Part shown: positions 28,765-37,535 of the stretch, piece after piece
Position numbering within the stretch: position 1 is the stretch's first letter
Layout: every line of letters starts with the position of its first letter
Assembly: GCA_016218915.1 (NCBI GenBank)
Contig: JACRCQ010000031.1
Span: forward strand, 1-64,000
From: Deltaproteobacteria bacterium
Lineage (GTDB): Bacteria > Myxococcota_A > Polyangia > Polyangiales > Polyangiaceae
Length of the DNA: 64,000 nucleotides
Direction of reading: 5' to 3'
Made by a program: the position numbers and the translations under genes
The notes under the pieces: model-generated
Seen by the model: only the letters and a program-made list of their open reading frames with translations
What the model was told of the DNA's origin: nothing
The model's database searches: none

Positions 28765-31259
28765 TGGCTGGCGACGCGCGCGACCGTCCATCCTGGTTTC
28801 GACGAGCGCTCGACGCTCTTCCCTGGTCTGGTGCGTCGTCTTCTGCGGAAGCACGCGATGCACGGTTTCGCGTTCTGTACGATCGGTTCCGCGAGATCCT
28901 GATCCTCAACGACGCGACCTTGCAGCTCATCGCGGACCTGGAGGACGCGCTGTCCGGACGATCGCCCTTCGCCCTGGAAGTCATGACGCAACGGGTACGC
29001 AAGGCTGCGCTCGATGTGTTCGTGATGGTCAAGAACCTCAACCAGATCACAGGAGGCAGGCACCTCGATCTGTACGAGGCGATCCGACGGATCAACGTCT
29101 CGCTCGAGGCCGAGCTCGCCATCCAGCAGCGACCTTCCGCCGGGCCGGTCACCATCGGTCTGGACGACCTGCGCACCTCCCACGCTCCGCTGGTGGGCAT
29201 GAAGATGGCCACCCTCGGGGAGATCAAGTCCGTGGTCGGGATGCCCGTCCCCGAGGGCTTCGTCATCGCCGCTGCCGCATTCGATCTGTTCATGTCGCAC
29301 AACGAGCTGTGGGAGACCGCCGGGCGGCTCGAGTCCATCCTCGAAGCGCACGGCTCGCGGTCCCTGGCAGGTGCGTGCAAGCAGGTGCAGCTCGCGATTC
29401 TCTCCGCGCCTGTCCCTGACACGCTCGCCGCACAGATCCTCGGCGCCTTCGACGCGCTCGCCGGCGCGCCGGACCTGCGCGTTGCCATGCGCTCCAGCGC
29501 CGTCGGCGAAGACTCGGCTTCCTCTCACGCCGGGCAGTATCACACCGAGCTGCAGGTCCAACGTGACGCCCTGCTCCAAGCCTACCGCGCCGTCGTCGCC
29601 AGCGCGTACAGCACCGGCGCCGTCGCCTATCGGTTCGAGCGCGGCATGACCTCCGCAGAAGCCAGAATGGCAGTCGGCTGCATGCGCATGGTCGCTCCCC
29701 GCTGCAGCGGCATCCTGTTCTCACGTGCATTCGAATGCCCCCAGGAAGATCGCGTCGTGATCAGCGCCACGCGAGGGCTGGCCGCGTCCGTCGCCTCGGG
29801 CGAGCAGTCTGCCGAGGAGATCCTCGTCGTCAATGGCTGCGCCCCGCCCACCGCCGGTGGGTGCATCCGCCGCGACGACATCGAGCAGCTCGCCCGCATC
29901 GCAAGGAAGCTCGAGCAGTACTTCGGGCAGCCCCAGGATGTCGAATGGGCGATCGACGAGGATGGCAAGCTCTTCGTGCTTCAGTCACGTCCCATGGTGG
30001 TCGCCGAAGCACCGTCCTCTTGCGTGATCGACGTTGCGCAAGGGCAGAGCCCCATCGCCACTGGCGGGCTGGTTGCCTGCCCAGGCGCAGGCGCAGGGCC
30101 CGTCGTGGTGATCCGCTCCGACGAGGATCTCGACCGCTTCCCAGCCGAAGCCGTGCTCGTTGCGCATCATTCCTCCCCGACTTTCTCCAGGGTCATGCAG
30201 CGCTGCTCGGCGATCGTGACCGAGGTCGGCTCGCCGACAGGGCACATGGCGATCCTCGCGCGGGAGTTCGACGTGCCCGCGATCGTGGGACTCCCGGGCG
30301 CCCTTGCGCTGCTGTCCGACGGGCAGACGGTCACGGTCGACGCGACGGGATGCCGTATCTTCGCCGGTCGTCTCGCCTTGCCTCATGCCAGCAGCCCGCG
30401 ACGGGCTCCCAACGCAGCGAGCCCTGCGGTGCAGGCGCTCCGACGCGCAGCCGACCTCGTCACGCCGCTGTATCTGACCGATCCACTCAGCATCGAGTTC
30501 ATCCCGCGCCGATGTCGCTCCCTGCATGACATCACGCGATTCGTCCATGAGAAGGTCTTCGAGGCGATGTTCCACTTCGGCGACGTCGCAGCCGACGACC
30601 GCGAGCGAGCGGTCGCGCTCGACGCGCACCTTCCCATCCGGGTCGCCCTCTACGACCTGGGCGGCGGGCTCCATCCCGAAACCCTTGCCTCCGGAAGAGC
30701 CACTCCCGATCAGGTCACCTCGGTTCCGGCGCGTGCTTTCCTGGAGGGCATGCTCGATCCTCGCATCCGCTGGGACCAGCCTCGGCCCGTGTCCACGCGG
30801 GGGTTTCTGTCCGTGCTCGGTGAGGGCATCGCAGGCCTCCCCGCCGAGGCGCAGCAGGTGGGACGCACCTCGTACGCGGTCGTCTCGGACCGCTACATGA
30901 ACTTCAGCACCAAGGCCGGCTACCACTTCTCCACCATCGACACGTGGTGCGGGGAGAGCATCAACAAGAACTACATCCACTTCAGGTTCGAGCGCGGAGG
31001 CGCTGGCGGGCAGCGGCGCGCGCGGCGCGTGCAGTTCCTCGACACCGTCCTGTCCAGGCTCGACTTCGTCACCCAGCGTCGCGGCGATACGCTCGTCGCT
31101 CGCCTGCAGAAGTACCAGAGACCGCTGATCGTAGAGCGGCTTGCCGCCCTCGGACGACTGACGCTCGTGGCACGGCAGCTCGACATGGTGATGGACACGG
31201 ATGCGAGCGCCGAGTACTTCGCCAACGCGTTCCTGGCGGACAAGCTCGAATCGTTCTGA
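28761..31259 (+). CDS. Dikinase-like protein, paralogue 4
   Basis: 832 residues from ATG 28761, overlapping the receiver stop; a second ATG follows directly. N-terminal helical domain with MVKNLNQITGGRHLDLYEA; ATP-grasp with GMKMATLGEI, VAMRSSAVGEDSA, HAGQYHTEL and VEWAIDEDGKLFVLQSRP; mobile domain with His495 in GSPTGHMAILAREFDVPA. The C-terminal domain has CRSLHDITRFVHEKVFEAM, LYDLGGGLHPE, YHFSTIDTWCGE and YIHFRFERGGAGG. It shares all key motifs with paralogues 1 and 3 and again lacks the PEP-binding barrel. Translational coupling to a receiver implies control by phosphorylation. It converges on the lipoprotein gene two bases after its stop. Confidence 0.8.
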   Translation: MMAGDARDRPSWFRRALDALPWSGASSSAEARDARFRVLYDRFREILILNDATLQLIADLEDALSGRSPFALEVMTQRVRKAALDVFVMVKNLNQITGGRHLDLYEAIRRINVSLEAELAIQQRPSAGPVTIGLDDLRTSHAPLVGMKMATLGEIKSVVGMPVPEGFVIAAAAFDLFMSHNELWETAGRLESILEAHGSRSLAGACKQVQLAILSAPVPDTLAAQILGAFDALAGAPDLRVAMRSSAVGEDSASSHAGQYHTELQVQRDALLQAYRAVVASAYSTGAVAYRFERGMTSAEARMAVGCMRMVAPRCSGILFSRAFECPQEDRVVISATRGLAASVASGEQSAEEILVVNGCAPPTAGGCIRRDDIEQLARIARKLEQYFGQPQDVEWAIDEDGKLFVLQSRPMVVAEAPSSCVIDVAQGQSPIATGGLVACPGAGAGPVVVIRSDEDLDRFPAEAVLVAHHSSPTFSRVMQRCSAIVTEVGSPTGHMAILAREFDVPAIVGLPGALALLSDGQTVTVDATGCRIFAGRLALPHASSPRRAPNAASPAVQALRRAADLVTPLYLTDPLSIEFIPRRCRSLHDITRFVHEKVFEAMFHFGDVAADDRERAVALDAHLPIRVALYDLGGGLHPETLASGRATPDQVTSVPARAFLEGMLDPRIRWDQPRPVSTRGFLSVLGEGIAGLPAEAQQVGRTSYAVVSDRYMNFSTKAGYHFSTIDTWCGESINKNYIHFRFERGGAGGQRRARRVQFLDTVLSRLDFVTQRRGDTLVARLQKYQRPLIVERLAALGRLTLVARQLDMVMDTDASAEYFANAFLADKLESF

Positions 31260-31261
31260 GC

Positions 31262-31576
31262 TCAGTGCCCGCCTGAAGACTTCTTGAAGTCCGCCTGTCG
31301 CGTGAGGTTCATCACCCGCAGAGCCGTCAGCTTGCCGCCCCGATCACGATACGAAATGCGCACCAGGTCCTTGACCAGGGGATCCGCTCCTATGTCCGCA
31401 CCTTCCACGTGCATCGTCATCTGCGCGTGGGGCGGCTCTTCGTCCGCAACCACCACCACCTTCGTGGAAGGCTCGTAGCTGACCACGTTGCCCTGGATGA
31501 CTCTGGGAGGGTCGCCACACCCGCAGGCGCAGCTGAGCACCAACGCCACTGGCAGGAGCCGGATTGTCGGTCTCAT
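31262..31576 (-). CDS. Small lipoprotein next to the TSUP permease
   Basis: 104 residues from ATG 31576, overlapping the end of the permease gene by four bases. The N-terminus (MRPTIRLLPVALVLSCACGCG) is a signal with several possible lipidated cysteines. The mature part, with VIQGNVVSYEPSTKVVVVAD and later VRISYRDRGGKLTALRVM, reads as a small beta-barrel (OB-like) domain. The overlap and shared direction place it in the same operon as the permease and receivers. No precise family is recognised. An accessory role at the periplasmic face of the permease or of sulfur metabolism is a guess. Confidence 0.7.
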   Translation of the reverse strand: MRPTIRLLPVALVLSCACGCGDPPRVIQGNVVSYEPSTKVVVVADEEPPHAQMTMHVEGADIGADPLVKDLVRISYRDRGGKLTALRVMNLTRQADFKKSSGGH

Positions 31577-32619
31577 GGCGCCCCCTCTCCCAAGATCCGT
31601 GCTTGATTTGCGCGCTTGCGCGCGGCTCGCTCGCGCCACATGCCCCGGACGAGCAACACCAGGATCACGCCGCTGATGACGATCCCCGCCGCGAGGATCG
31701 TGATCGAGGACGCCAGCTGCATCTCGAGCTGCTTGAGCAGCACCGATGCGCAAGCGATGAAGATCGTCGTGGCAAACAGCAGCCGGATCGAGTAGCCGCG
31801 CACGTACTTGACTGCCACGGTCCCCAGCTGCGCCCCTGCCGCGGCTCCCATCAGCATCCACATCGCCGCTACCAGATCCACGCGCCCTTTCATGCCGTAG
31901 GTGAACGCTCCGTACGCCCCCGTGATCATGACCTCGAACAGGTCCGTTCCCACAGCCACCAGCGTCGGACATCCCACCAGGTAGATCAGCGCGGGCATCC
32001 GGATGAATCCCCCGCCGACGCCGAGCACGCTCGCAACCACTCCGGTCACCAGCCCCACGCCCACCGGAAGCCACAGCGAGCAGGTCACGCCCGATTCCTT
32101 GAAGTGGATCATGGGCGGAATGCGGAACCTCTGCAGCCTGTGCGCCAGGGTCTCCCCCGCGGATACCGCTGTCCCCTTGTCCACCGCCTTCTGCCTGCGC
32201 TGGTGGCTGATGTAGTCGTAGAGCACGTACGACCCGATCAGGAACAGGAACACCACGTAGGCCTTGCGAATCACCGACTCCGCAAGCCCCGCTCTCTCGA
32301 GCGCCATGACCAGGTTTGCGCCAAGCTCCATTCCGACCGTGGTGCCCACGATCATGGAGACGCCGAGGCGGATGTCGACGTTGCCGAACTTGCCGTGGCG
32401 GATGGTCGACACGATCGACTTTCCACCCATGTGAGCCAGATCGGTGCCGATGGCGTACGGCATCGGGAAGCCGAAGATGTTCAGGGCGGGCGTGACGATC
32501 CAAGCACCCCCGATCCCGAAGAATCCTCCGCAGATCCCCACGGTGACACCGATGAGCAGCAGCAGCAGCACGTTGAACGGCATACCCGCGATCGGAAGCC
32601 ATACTTCGAACTTGTCCAT
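31573..32619 (-). CDS. TSUP (TauE/SafE-family) anion permease
   Basis: 348 residues from ATG 32619 with GGGAGGT upstream. About eight hydrophobic segments are seen. Two family repeats are visible, each starting with a glycine-rich motif: FFGIGGAWIVTPALNIFG with GTDLAHMGGKS, and VLGVGGGFIRMPALIYLVG with GTDLFEVMITG. TSUP proteins carry sulfite, sulfonates, sulfate or other organic anions across the inner membrane. Given the neighbouring sat, apr and dsr genes, sulfate or sulfite is the likely substrate, but sequence alone does not say which or in which direction. The loop with HQRRQKAVDKGTAV between the repeats is longer than in minimal family members. Confidence 0.85.
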   Translation of the reverse strand: MDKFEVWLPIAGMPFNVLLLLLIGVTVGICGGFFGIGGAWIVTPALNIFGFPMPYAIGTDLAHMGGKSIVSTIRHGKFGNVDIRLGVSMIVGTTVGMELGANLVMALERAGLAESVIRKAYVVFLFLIGSYVLYDYISHQRRQKAVDKGTAVSAGETLAHRLQRFRIPPMIHFKESGVTCSLWLPVGVGLVTGVVASVLGVGGGFIRMPALIYLVGCPTLVAVGTDLFEVMITGAYGAFTYGMKGRVDLVAAMWMLMGAAAGAQLGTVAVKYVRGYSIRLLFATTIFIACASVLLKQLEMQLASSITILAAGIVISGVILVLLVRGMWRERAARKRANQARILGEGAP

Positions 32620-32643
32620 GGAACGAGACCTCCCGAGAATCTG

Positions 32644-32970
32644 CTACTCGTGGTGATCCAACCGCCCGAGATTGATGCCAAAGAGCGCTGTCGCCCGGTC
32701 GAAGACGAAGCCGAGGACGCCCCCCATGGCCGCCATGATCGCAACGACGACCAGCCCGTAGATGAGCAGGTTATCGTTGTAGAGATCCGCGAGCCACTTC
32801 GACAACCCGGGCGCGAGATGTCGCGTGTCCGCAACGTTGACGAGCTTGCTCGCGGGCTTGCCTCCTGCCGCCAGCACCTCCGACGGCAGCAGCAGCAGCG
32901 CCGACGCCGCCAGCGCCCCTGCGATCCATCTGCTCAGCCTGGGCATCCATGCCCGATCCCGTATCATCAT
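32644..32970 (-). CDS. Small membrane protein upstream of the TSUP permease
   Basis: 108 residues from ATG 32970, whose start overlaps the previous stop (ATGA). A signal-like N-terminus (IAGALAASALLLLPSEVLAA) is followed by a polar stretch of about 40 residues and one strong membrane helix (LLIYGLVVVAIMAAMGGVLGFVF), ending LGRLDHHE. It sits 24 bases upstream of the permease gene in the same operon. I do not recognise a named family; a small subunit or assembly partner of the permease is the simplest reading. Confidence 0.7.
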   Translation of the reverse strand: MMIRDRAWMPRLSRWIAGALAASALLLLPSEVLAAGGKPASKLVNVADTRHLAPGLSKWLADLYNDNLLIYGLVVVAIMAAMGGVLGFVFDRATALFGINLGRLDHHE

Positions 32971-33446
32971 GTTCCATTCCCGTCCCCGGAGGCGTAGGCC
33001 TCCGCCCGGTCCGCCGCTGCGCGAATCGCCCGACAGAGCGCTTCGATGTCAGCGGGCTTCTCCAGAAATGCAACCACCCCGAGCCGCTCGCCCTGCATCC
33101 TCGCCCCGATCGTCATGTGCCCCGTCAGCACCACCGCCTGCAGACCGGGACACGTCGAGCGGGCGCGCTCGATGAGCTGCAGGCCGTCCGAGCCCGGCAG
33201 CTTCAGATCCACCACCATGACGTCGTACGCCACCCGTTCGATCCGGCTCGCGGCGTCCTCCCCGTGGAATGCCGCGTCCGCCTGGAATCCCCTCCTGCGC
33301 AGCCTCTCGACGATCGCACCTGCCAGATCGTGCTCGTCGTCCACGACAAGCACGCGGATCCTGCCAATCCCCTGCTCGGTCCTCTTGCGCAACCCAAGGT
33401 GAAGATCCGCTGCGTCCACCGCCCGCACGTTGCTAGCTCCCTTCAT
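32967..33446 (-). CDS. Response regulator (receiver domain only)
   Basis: 159 residues from ATG 33446. A leader of about 28 residues precedes a receiver: RVLVVDDEHD, phospho-acceptor Asp80 in VMVVDLKLPGSDG, Thr in VVLTGHMT and Lys in VAFLEKPAD. There is no output domain. It is the second of two receiver-type genes at the head of the sigma-54 operon; its start lies six bases after the end of the degenerate receiver gene. No kinase is adjacent in the operon. The kinase at 37528-39306 or that at 26692-28368 could act on it. Confidence 0.85.
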   Translation of the reverse strand: MKGASNVRAVDAADLHLGLRKRTEQGIGRIRVLVVDDEHDLAGAIVERLRRRGFQADAAFHGEDAASRIERVAYDVMVVDLKLPGSDGLQLIERARSTCPGLQAVVLTGHMTIGARMQGERLGVVAFLEKPADIEALCRAIRAAADRAEAYASGDGNGT

Positions 33447-33452
33447 GGCTGC

Positions 33453-33887
33453 TCACCGCGCCCCCAGGGCCCGCATCCGGCCCTCTGCGCGCCGCTTGCG
33501 CTCGCTCGCCGCAAGGATCGTCCGAACCAGCTCATCCTCCGATACCGGTCGAAGTAGGATTGCATACACTCCGCTTCGCAGTGCCTGCACCGCGTCATCA
33601 ACCCGCCCTCCCGCCGATATCGCAACCACCTCCGTCAACGGCGAAGTCTCTCTCGCTCGCTGCAGGATCGACAGGTCGACGTCGTCCAGATCGTGCGCTT
33701 CGAACAGTAGCACATCGAAGCGCGCCAGGTCGCTGCCCTGAACCGAACGGAGCAAGTCGACATCGCCGGGTTCGACCGCGATCCCTCCTGACTGCAAGCA
33801 GACGCGCAGCCATCCCCAGTGCGCCCATTCCCGGCACACGACCAGGACCTTCACATCCACCTTTGGGTGCGTTGCGGCAACCTGCAC
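33453..33887 (-). CDS. Degenerate receiver-like protein
   Basis: 144 residues from GTG 33887, with GGAGGT (33901-33896) well placed. The length and strand pattern (VDVKVLVVCREW, then FDVLLFEAHDLDDVDL, then EVVAISAGGRVDDAV and GVYAILLRPVSEDEL) fit a response-regulator receiver. However, the acidic pair is replaced by Cys-Arg-Glu and the phospho-acceptor position appears to be Glu. It is therefore probably an unphosphorylated pseudo-receiver that works by binding. It is the first gene after the consensus sigma-54 promoter, so it is the most strongly tied to that control. Confidence 0.7.
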   Translation of the reverse strand: MQVAATHPKVDVKVLVVCREWAHWGWLRVCLQSGGIAVEPGDVDLLRSVQGSDLARFDVLLFEAHDLDDVDLSILQRARETSPLTEVVAISAGGRVDDAVQALRSGVYAILLRPVSEDELVRTILAASERKRRAEGRMRALGAR

Positions 33888-33915
33888 CGTTGGGGACCTC
33901 CATCATCCACGCAGC

Positions 33916-33931
33916 AGCAAGTCCAGTGCCA
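33916..33931 (-). promoter_or_regulatory. Consensus sigma-54 promoter
   Basis: Read on the minus strand, TGGCAC (33931-33926), five bases, TTGCT (33920-33916) matches the -24/-12 consensus at every position with exact spacing. Transcription would start near 33905, just before the ribosome site of the first gene (GTG 33887), giving a leader of about 18 bases. It should drive the five-gene operon down to 31262. An NtrC-type activator is encoded at 36195-37535. Its binding site was not identified. Confidence 0.75.
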
Positions 33932-34269
33932 CGTGGCCCCCCTGCAGATGCACCCTGGCCGCCGCTTGTCTCGCACGCCCATTTCCTGCCGATCGAGCTG
34001 TGCGACCCGACTCAATCCCCCTACGCTCCGCCCAGGTCCCGCCGACGATCGGGACACTCTTTCCCAAGTGCGGTGCGCGCAACCCCGCCCCCAGTCGAAT
34101 CAACCGCGTTTTCCCGTGTTCGGAGCGCGCTGAGCGATTGGGACATAATGTACCAGAGGTCCCAAGGATGGGGCCCGGCGGGCGCACGGGCACACGCGGT
34201 TGCGAAGACACCATCGGCTGGCGGTCGGATTGTTGTGTCTGGACGGAATGAGGAGGGCGCGCGAAGAGG
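33932..34269. other. Intergenic region upstream of the sigma-54 operon
   Basis: About 340 bases with no convincing gene, between the sigma-54 promoter and the end of the minus-strand sat gene. An enhancer for the sigma-54 activator would be expected here on the minus-strand upstream side, but I could not pick out a repeated palindrome. No clear terminator hairpin follows sat. Confidence 0.45.
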
Positions 34270-35469
34270 TCAGTTCCCCTTGGCAGCTTCGGCCTGATAG
34301 TACTTCATCAGGATCTCGGCGACCTCAGGACGAGCGAACTCCTTGGGGAGGGGCTGGCCCGCGGCGAGCATGTCACGCACCTTGGTGCCCGAGAGCATCA
34401 CGAAGTCGTCTTTGCCGTGGTCAGGCACGTCGCGCATCATCACTACCTTGTTCAGCTTCTTGGACCAGGCCGTGTGATCCGCCTCGTAGATCTCGATCGC
34501 CAAGGCGCCCTTCGGCACCTCGTCGTGGAAGATCTTCTGGGCGTCGAAGGGACCATAATACGAGCCCACGCCGGCATGGTCGCGGCCCACGATGAAGTGC
34601 GAGCAGCCGGTGTTCTGGCGGAACAGCGCGTGAAGCACCGCCTCGCGCGGCCCGGCATACAGCATGTCGAATCCGTATCCGGTGATGAGCACGGTGTTCT
34701 TGGGGAAGTAGAGCTCGGCCATCTTGCGGATCGCGGCGTCGCGTACGTCCGCAGGAATGTCGCCCTTCTTGAGCTTGCCCAGAAGCATGTGGATCAGGAT
34801 GCCGTCGGCCTTCACATCCTTGTGCGCCATTCGACACAGCTCCTCGTGCGCGAGGTGCATGGGATTGCGCGTCTGGAAAGCAACGACCTTGTTCCAGCCC
34901 AGCTTCGCCATCTCCTCGCGGATCTGGTAGGCCGTGCGGAACGTCTCCGGGAACTCGCTCGCAAAGTACGAGAAGTTCAGGACCCGGATCGGGCCAGACA
35001 CCACCGTCTTGCCCGTGCCGTTGAACGCCGCCACTCCGGGGTGCGCCACGTCGTTCGTGCGGAACACCTTGTCCGTCATGAACTTCATCTCGTCGTCCGA
35101 GAACTCCTCGATTGCCTCGACCGTCTGCACGGCGAGAATCGGGTTGCCTTCGACGTTGGGATCGCGCAGCGCGATCTGCTTCGCTCCCTTGACCGCTGCC
35201 GCGTCCTTGACGACGTTCACGATGGGGACCGGAAAGAACAGTCCGCTCTTGAGGGTCATCTTGTCGCTGGCCGACAGAGCGTCAGCCTTGTTCATGAAAC
35301 CTTTGAGAGGATTGAAGTACCCGCTGCCGAGCATGACTGCGTTGCCCGCTGCCGCCGAGCTGATCAACAGCGAGGGCAGCTTCGCGGCTTCGTTGGCGAG
35401 CGCTGCGCGCTCTTTCGCATCAGTCACGTACAACGGGGTCAGGGTGTCGGAACCATGGGGCTTAATCAT
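34270..35469 (-). CDS. sat: ATP sulfurylase (sulfate adenylyltransferase), copy 1
   Basis: 399 residues from ATG 35469 with GGAGACC upstream. The catalytic motif QTRNPMHLAHEE is at residues 199-210, [13 protein letters not shown] follows, and VMLSGTKVRDML lies near the C-terminus. It converts sulfate and ATP to APS and pyrophosphate in the cytoplasm, the first step of dissimilatory sulfate reduction (or the last step of sulfur oxidation run in reverse). No APS-kinase domain is fused. It is monocistronic here and only distantly similar to the second copy at 42773, which is joined to aprBA. The 725-base upstream region and the separate location suggest independent regulation. Confidence 0.95.
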   Translation of the reverse strand: MIKPHGSDTLTPLYVTDAKERAALANEAAKLPSLLISSAAAGNAVMLGSGYFNPLKGFMNKADALSASDKMTLKSGLFFPVPIVNVVKDAAAVKGAKQIALRDPNVEGNPILAVQTVEAIEEFSDDEMKFMTDKVFRTNDVAHPGVAAFNGTGKTVVSGPIRVLNFSYFASEFPETFRTAYQIREEMAKLGWNKVVAFQTRNPMHLAHEELCRMAHKDVKADGILIHMLLGKLKKGDIPADVRDAAIRKMAELYFPKNTVLITGYGFDMLYAGPREAVLHALFRQNTGCSHFIVGRDHAGVGSYYGPFDAQKIFHDEVPKGALAIEIYEADHTAWSKKLNKVVMMRDVPDHGKDDFVMLSGTKVRDMLAAGQPLPKEFARPEVAEILMKYYQAEAAKGN

Positions 35470-36106
35470 GCGAGGTCTCCATTACGCGCGTCCGCGGTTG
35501 CACTTCTCGAAAACTCGTCCAGTTTTAGGATGCTTTTTTTCTTGCGTCAAGGCTGGCCCGATGGACGAACAGACCCTCATTTCAACATCGTGAAAAGCAA
35601 CCACACGAGGGCTCGATTGAGCAAGAGGCTGACCTTGCCATGTGGGACAGAATTGCCCAATGCCCATCTCGGGTAGCGTTCCCGCGACAATGGTCGCCGC
35701 CCGCTCATGCCGAATCTGCTCCTTCACCCGGTCCTCGGGCGAATGTAAGCGACGGAAATGAGTTCGCTATTCAACGGGACTCCGATGCATGACGCCGAAA
35801 GAAAGGAAGACAATAAAATCCTCCTTGGTGGATCCTACCGTGACCCTCCGATCCCTGGACAGCTCGAATACCCTGCCCTCCCTTCTGCCACCGCCATCCC
35901 CTCACGCAGGCAAGCGAGGTTTGCCTAGTCCCTTGTGCCCCAAGTGCACCCCGGGATGATCAGGGCCCAGACCCAGATCGGAACCACGCAGGACACCGAG
36001 ACCACAGAGTTGGGAGGTCTAGTACCCTGTGCCCGAAGTGCGTTGGGGGATCCGTTGCAGCGCCCACCTGGGGCCGAATGCGTTCGGGGCAGCGGATCCC
36101 GGTAGC

Positions 36107-36124
36107 GGCACGCCAAGGCGTGCC
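36107..36124. repeat. Palindrome 1 after the regulator operon
   Basis: GGCACGCC, AA, GGCGTGCC: a perfect eight-pair stem with a two-base loop. With the next palindrome it lies just beyond the 3' end of the minus-strand kinase/regulator operon. It may act as a terminator or belong to a dispersed intergenic palindrome family. Confidence 0.6.
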
Positions 36125-36129
36125 TACGG

Positions 36130-36151
36130 TTGGCACGGCATGCCGTGCCAA
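36130..36151. repeat. Palindrome 2, perfect 22-base inverted repeat
   Basis: TTGGCACGGCA is followed directly by its exact reverse complement TGCCGTGCCAA. It begins six bases after palindrome 1, and both contain GGCAC / GTGCC. A dimeric regulator site, a cruciform or a bidirectional terminator are possible. It is 44 bases from the stop of the NtrC-type regulator gene. Confidence 0.6.
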
Positions 36152-36194
36152 ACGCAGCAACGGCGGATGCCGTGGCGCTACGAGCTCGCGCGCC

Positions 36195-37535
36195 TCAGGA
36201 CGCACTGCCCGGGTCGCTGTCGATCTTCCTCAGCTTTCGGTACAGCGTCCTGCGATTGATTCCCAGGATTCGGGCGACGCGCGACTGGTTGCCTCCACAT
36301 TCCGCGAGCAGCTGCTGGACATACTGACGTTCCATCTCTTCGAGGGACCGGCCTCCGCGCGCCTTACGCTCGGAGCCCGAAATCTCCTCGGGCAGATCGC
36401 GGGGCTGGATGAGACCCCCCTTGCGCAGGATGACTGCGCGCTCCACGACGTTCTCGAGCTGTCGCACGTTGCCCGGCCAGTCGAAGTCGATCAGCATGTC
36501 GAGCGCGTCCGACCGGATTCCCTCGACCCGGTACTCGGTATTGAACCTCCGGATGAAGTGGTACACCAGGGGCGCGATGTCCTCCCGACGCTCGGAGAGA
36601 TCGGGGATCTTCAAGGGGATCACCGAAAGACGATAGAAGAGGTCGTCGCGGAAGCGACCCTGGCGCACCAGCTCGTTCAGATCACAGTTCGTCGCCGAGA
36701 TGACCCGCACGTTCACCGACCGCTCGACCGGATCTCCCACGCGCCGGAACTGCCGCTCCTGCAGGAATCGAAGCAGCTTGGACTGGATCTGCGGCGACAG
36801 GTTCCCAACCTCGTCCAGCAGAAGCGTGCCCTCCGCTGCCTGCTCGATGATCCCTTGCTTGTCCGACACAGCCCCGGTGAACGCTCCACGCTTGTGCCCG
36901 AACAGCTCGCTCTCGAGCAGCGTCTCCGGAATCGCGTTGCAGTCCACGGCCACGAAGGGCGCTGCCTTGCGCTGGCTCATCCCGTGGATCGCCCGAGCCA
37001 GCAGCTCCTTGCCCGTGCCGGACCTGCCTGTGATGAGGACCGTCGCCTGGCTCGCGGCAACCTCGTGCGCCATGCGCAGCAGACGTCCCATCGACTCGCT
37101 CTTGAACACGACCGGAAAGAACGGGTCCGAGACCTCAGGCGCCTGGATGGCTTCATGCTCTCGGACACGGCTGGCTGCGCTGCCCACGATCTCGATCAGA
37201 TCCTCGATGTCAAAGGGCTTGGCGAGATAGTAGTGAGCCCCCTGGCGCATGGCTTCCACCGCCGAGGCGATGCTGCCGAATGCGGTCATCAGGATGACCG
37301 GCTGGTGCAGGCGCTTCGCCATCGCGCGGTGCAGCAGCTCCATTCCATCGCAGCCCTGCATGCGGATGTCCGATACCACCAGATCGAACCGATCCGACTC
37401 GAGCTTGGCCCACGCTTCGTCCCCGTTGCGCGCGCTGATCACCTCGTAGCCCTCGTCCAGGAGAACCCTTCCCACCAGATCGAGCATGCCCGGATCGTCC
37501 TCTGCCACCAGAACCCTGATCGCCTTGCTATTCAC
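36195..37535 (-). CDS. NtrC-family sigma-54-dependent response regulator
   Basis: 446 residues from GTG 37535, overlapping the end of the kinase gene by eight bases. The receiver has Asp56 in LVVSDIRMQG. The AAA+ domain has Walker A GRSGTGKE (170-177), the sigma-54 contact loop GAFTGA (217-222), Walker B-like GTLLLDEVGNL and the arginine-finger region FRDDLFYRL. The C-terminal Fis-type helix-turn-helix ends GGNQSRVARILGINRRTLYR. When phosphorylated it remodels sigma-54 RNA polymerase. A consensus sigma-54 promoter lies 2.3 kb away at 33916-33931, heading the receiver/TSUP operon, which makes that operon a likely target. Confidence 0.93.
   Translation of the reverse strand: MNSKAIRVLVAEDDPGMLDLVGRVLLDEGYEVISARNGDEAWAKLESDRFDLVVSDIRMQGCDGMELLHRAMAKRLHQPVILMTAFGSIASAVEAMRQGAHYYLAKPFDIEDLIEIVGSAASRVREHEAIQAPEVSDPFFPVVFKSESMGRLLRMAHEVAASQATVLITGRSGTGKELLARAIHGMSQRKAAPFVAVDCNAIPETLLESELFGHKRGAFTGAVSDKQGIIEQAAEGTLLLDEVGNLSPQIQSKLLRFLQERQFRRVGDPVERSVNVRVISATNCDLNELVRQGRFRDDLFYRLSVIPLKIPDLSERREDIAPLVYHFIRRFNTEYRVEGIRSDALDMLIDFDWPGNVRQLENVVERAVILRKGGLIQPRDLPEEISGSERKARGGRSLEEMERQYVQQLLAECGGNQSRVARILGINRRTLYRKLRKIDSDPGSAS

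Larger units (their letters stand above)
35470..36194. other. Intergenic region between sat and the NtrC-type regulator
   Basis: No convincing gene. The part nearest sat contains an AT-rich patch (a run of seven T at 35534-35540) and should hold the sat promoter. A GC-N10-CC core (minus-strand sigma-54-like) lies at 35620-35635, but its -24 element is poor. The distal part carries two adjacent palindromes (36107-36124 and 36130-36151). Confidence 0.5.

Noticed and set aside
35620..35635. Minus-strand sigma-54-like site upstream of the first sat gene
   Set aside because: The GG-N10-GC core and TTGCT are present, but the -24 element (AGGTCA) is poor; such cores are frequent in GC-rich DNA.
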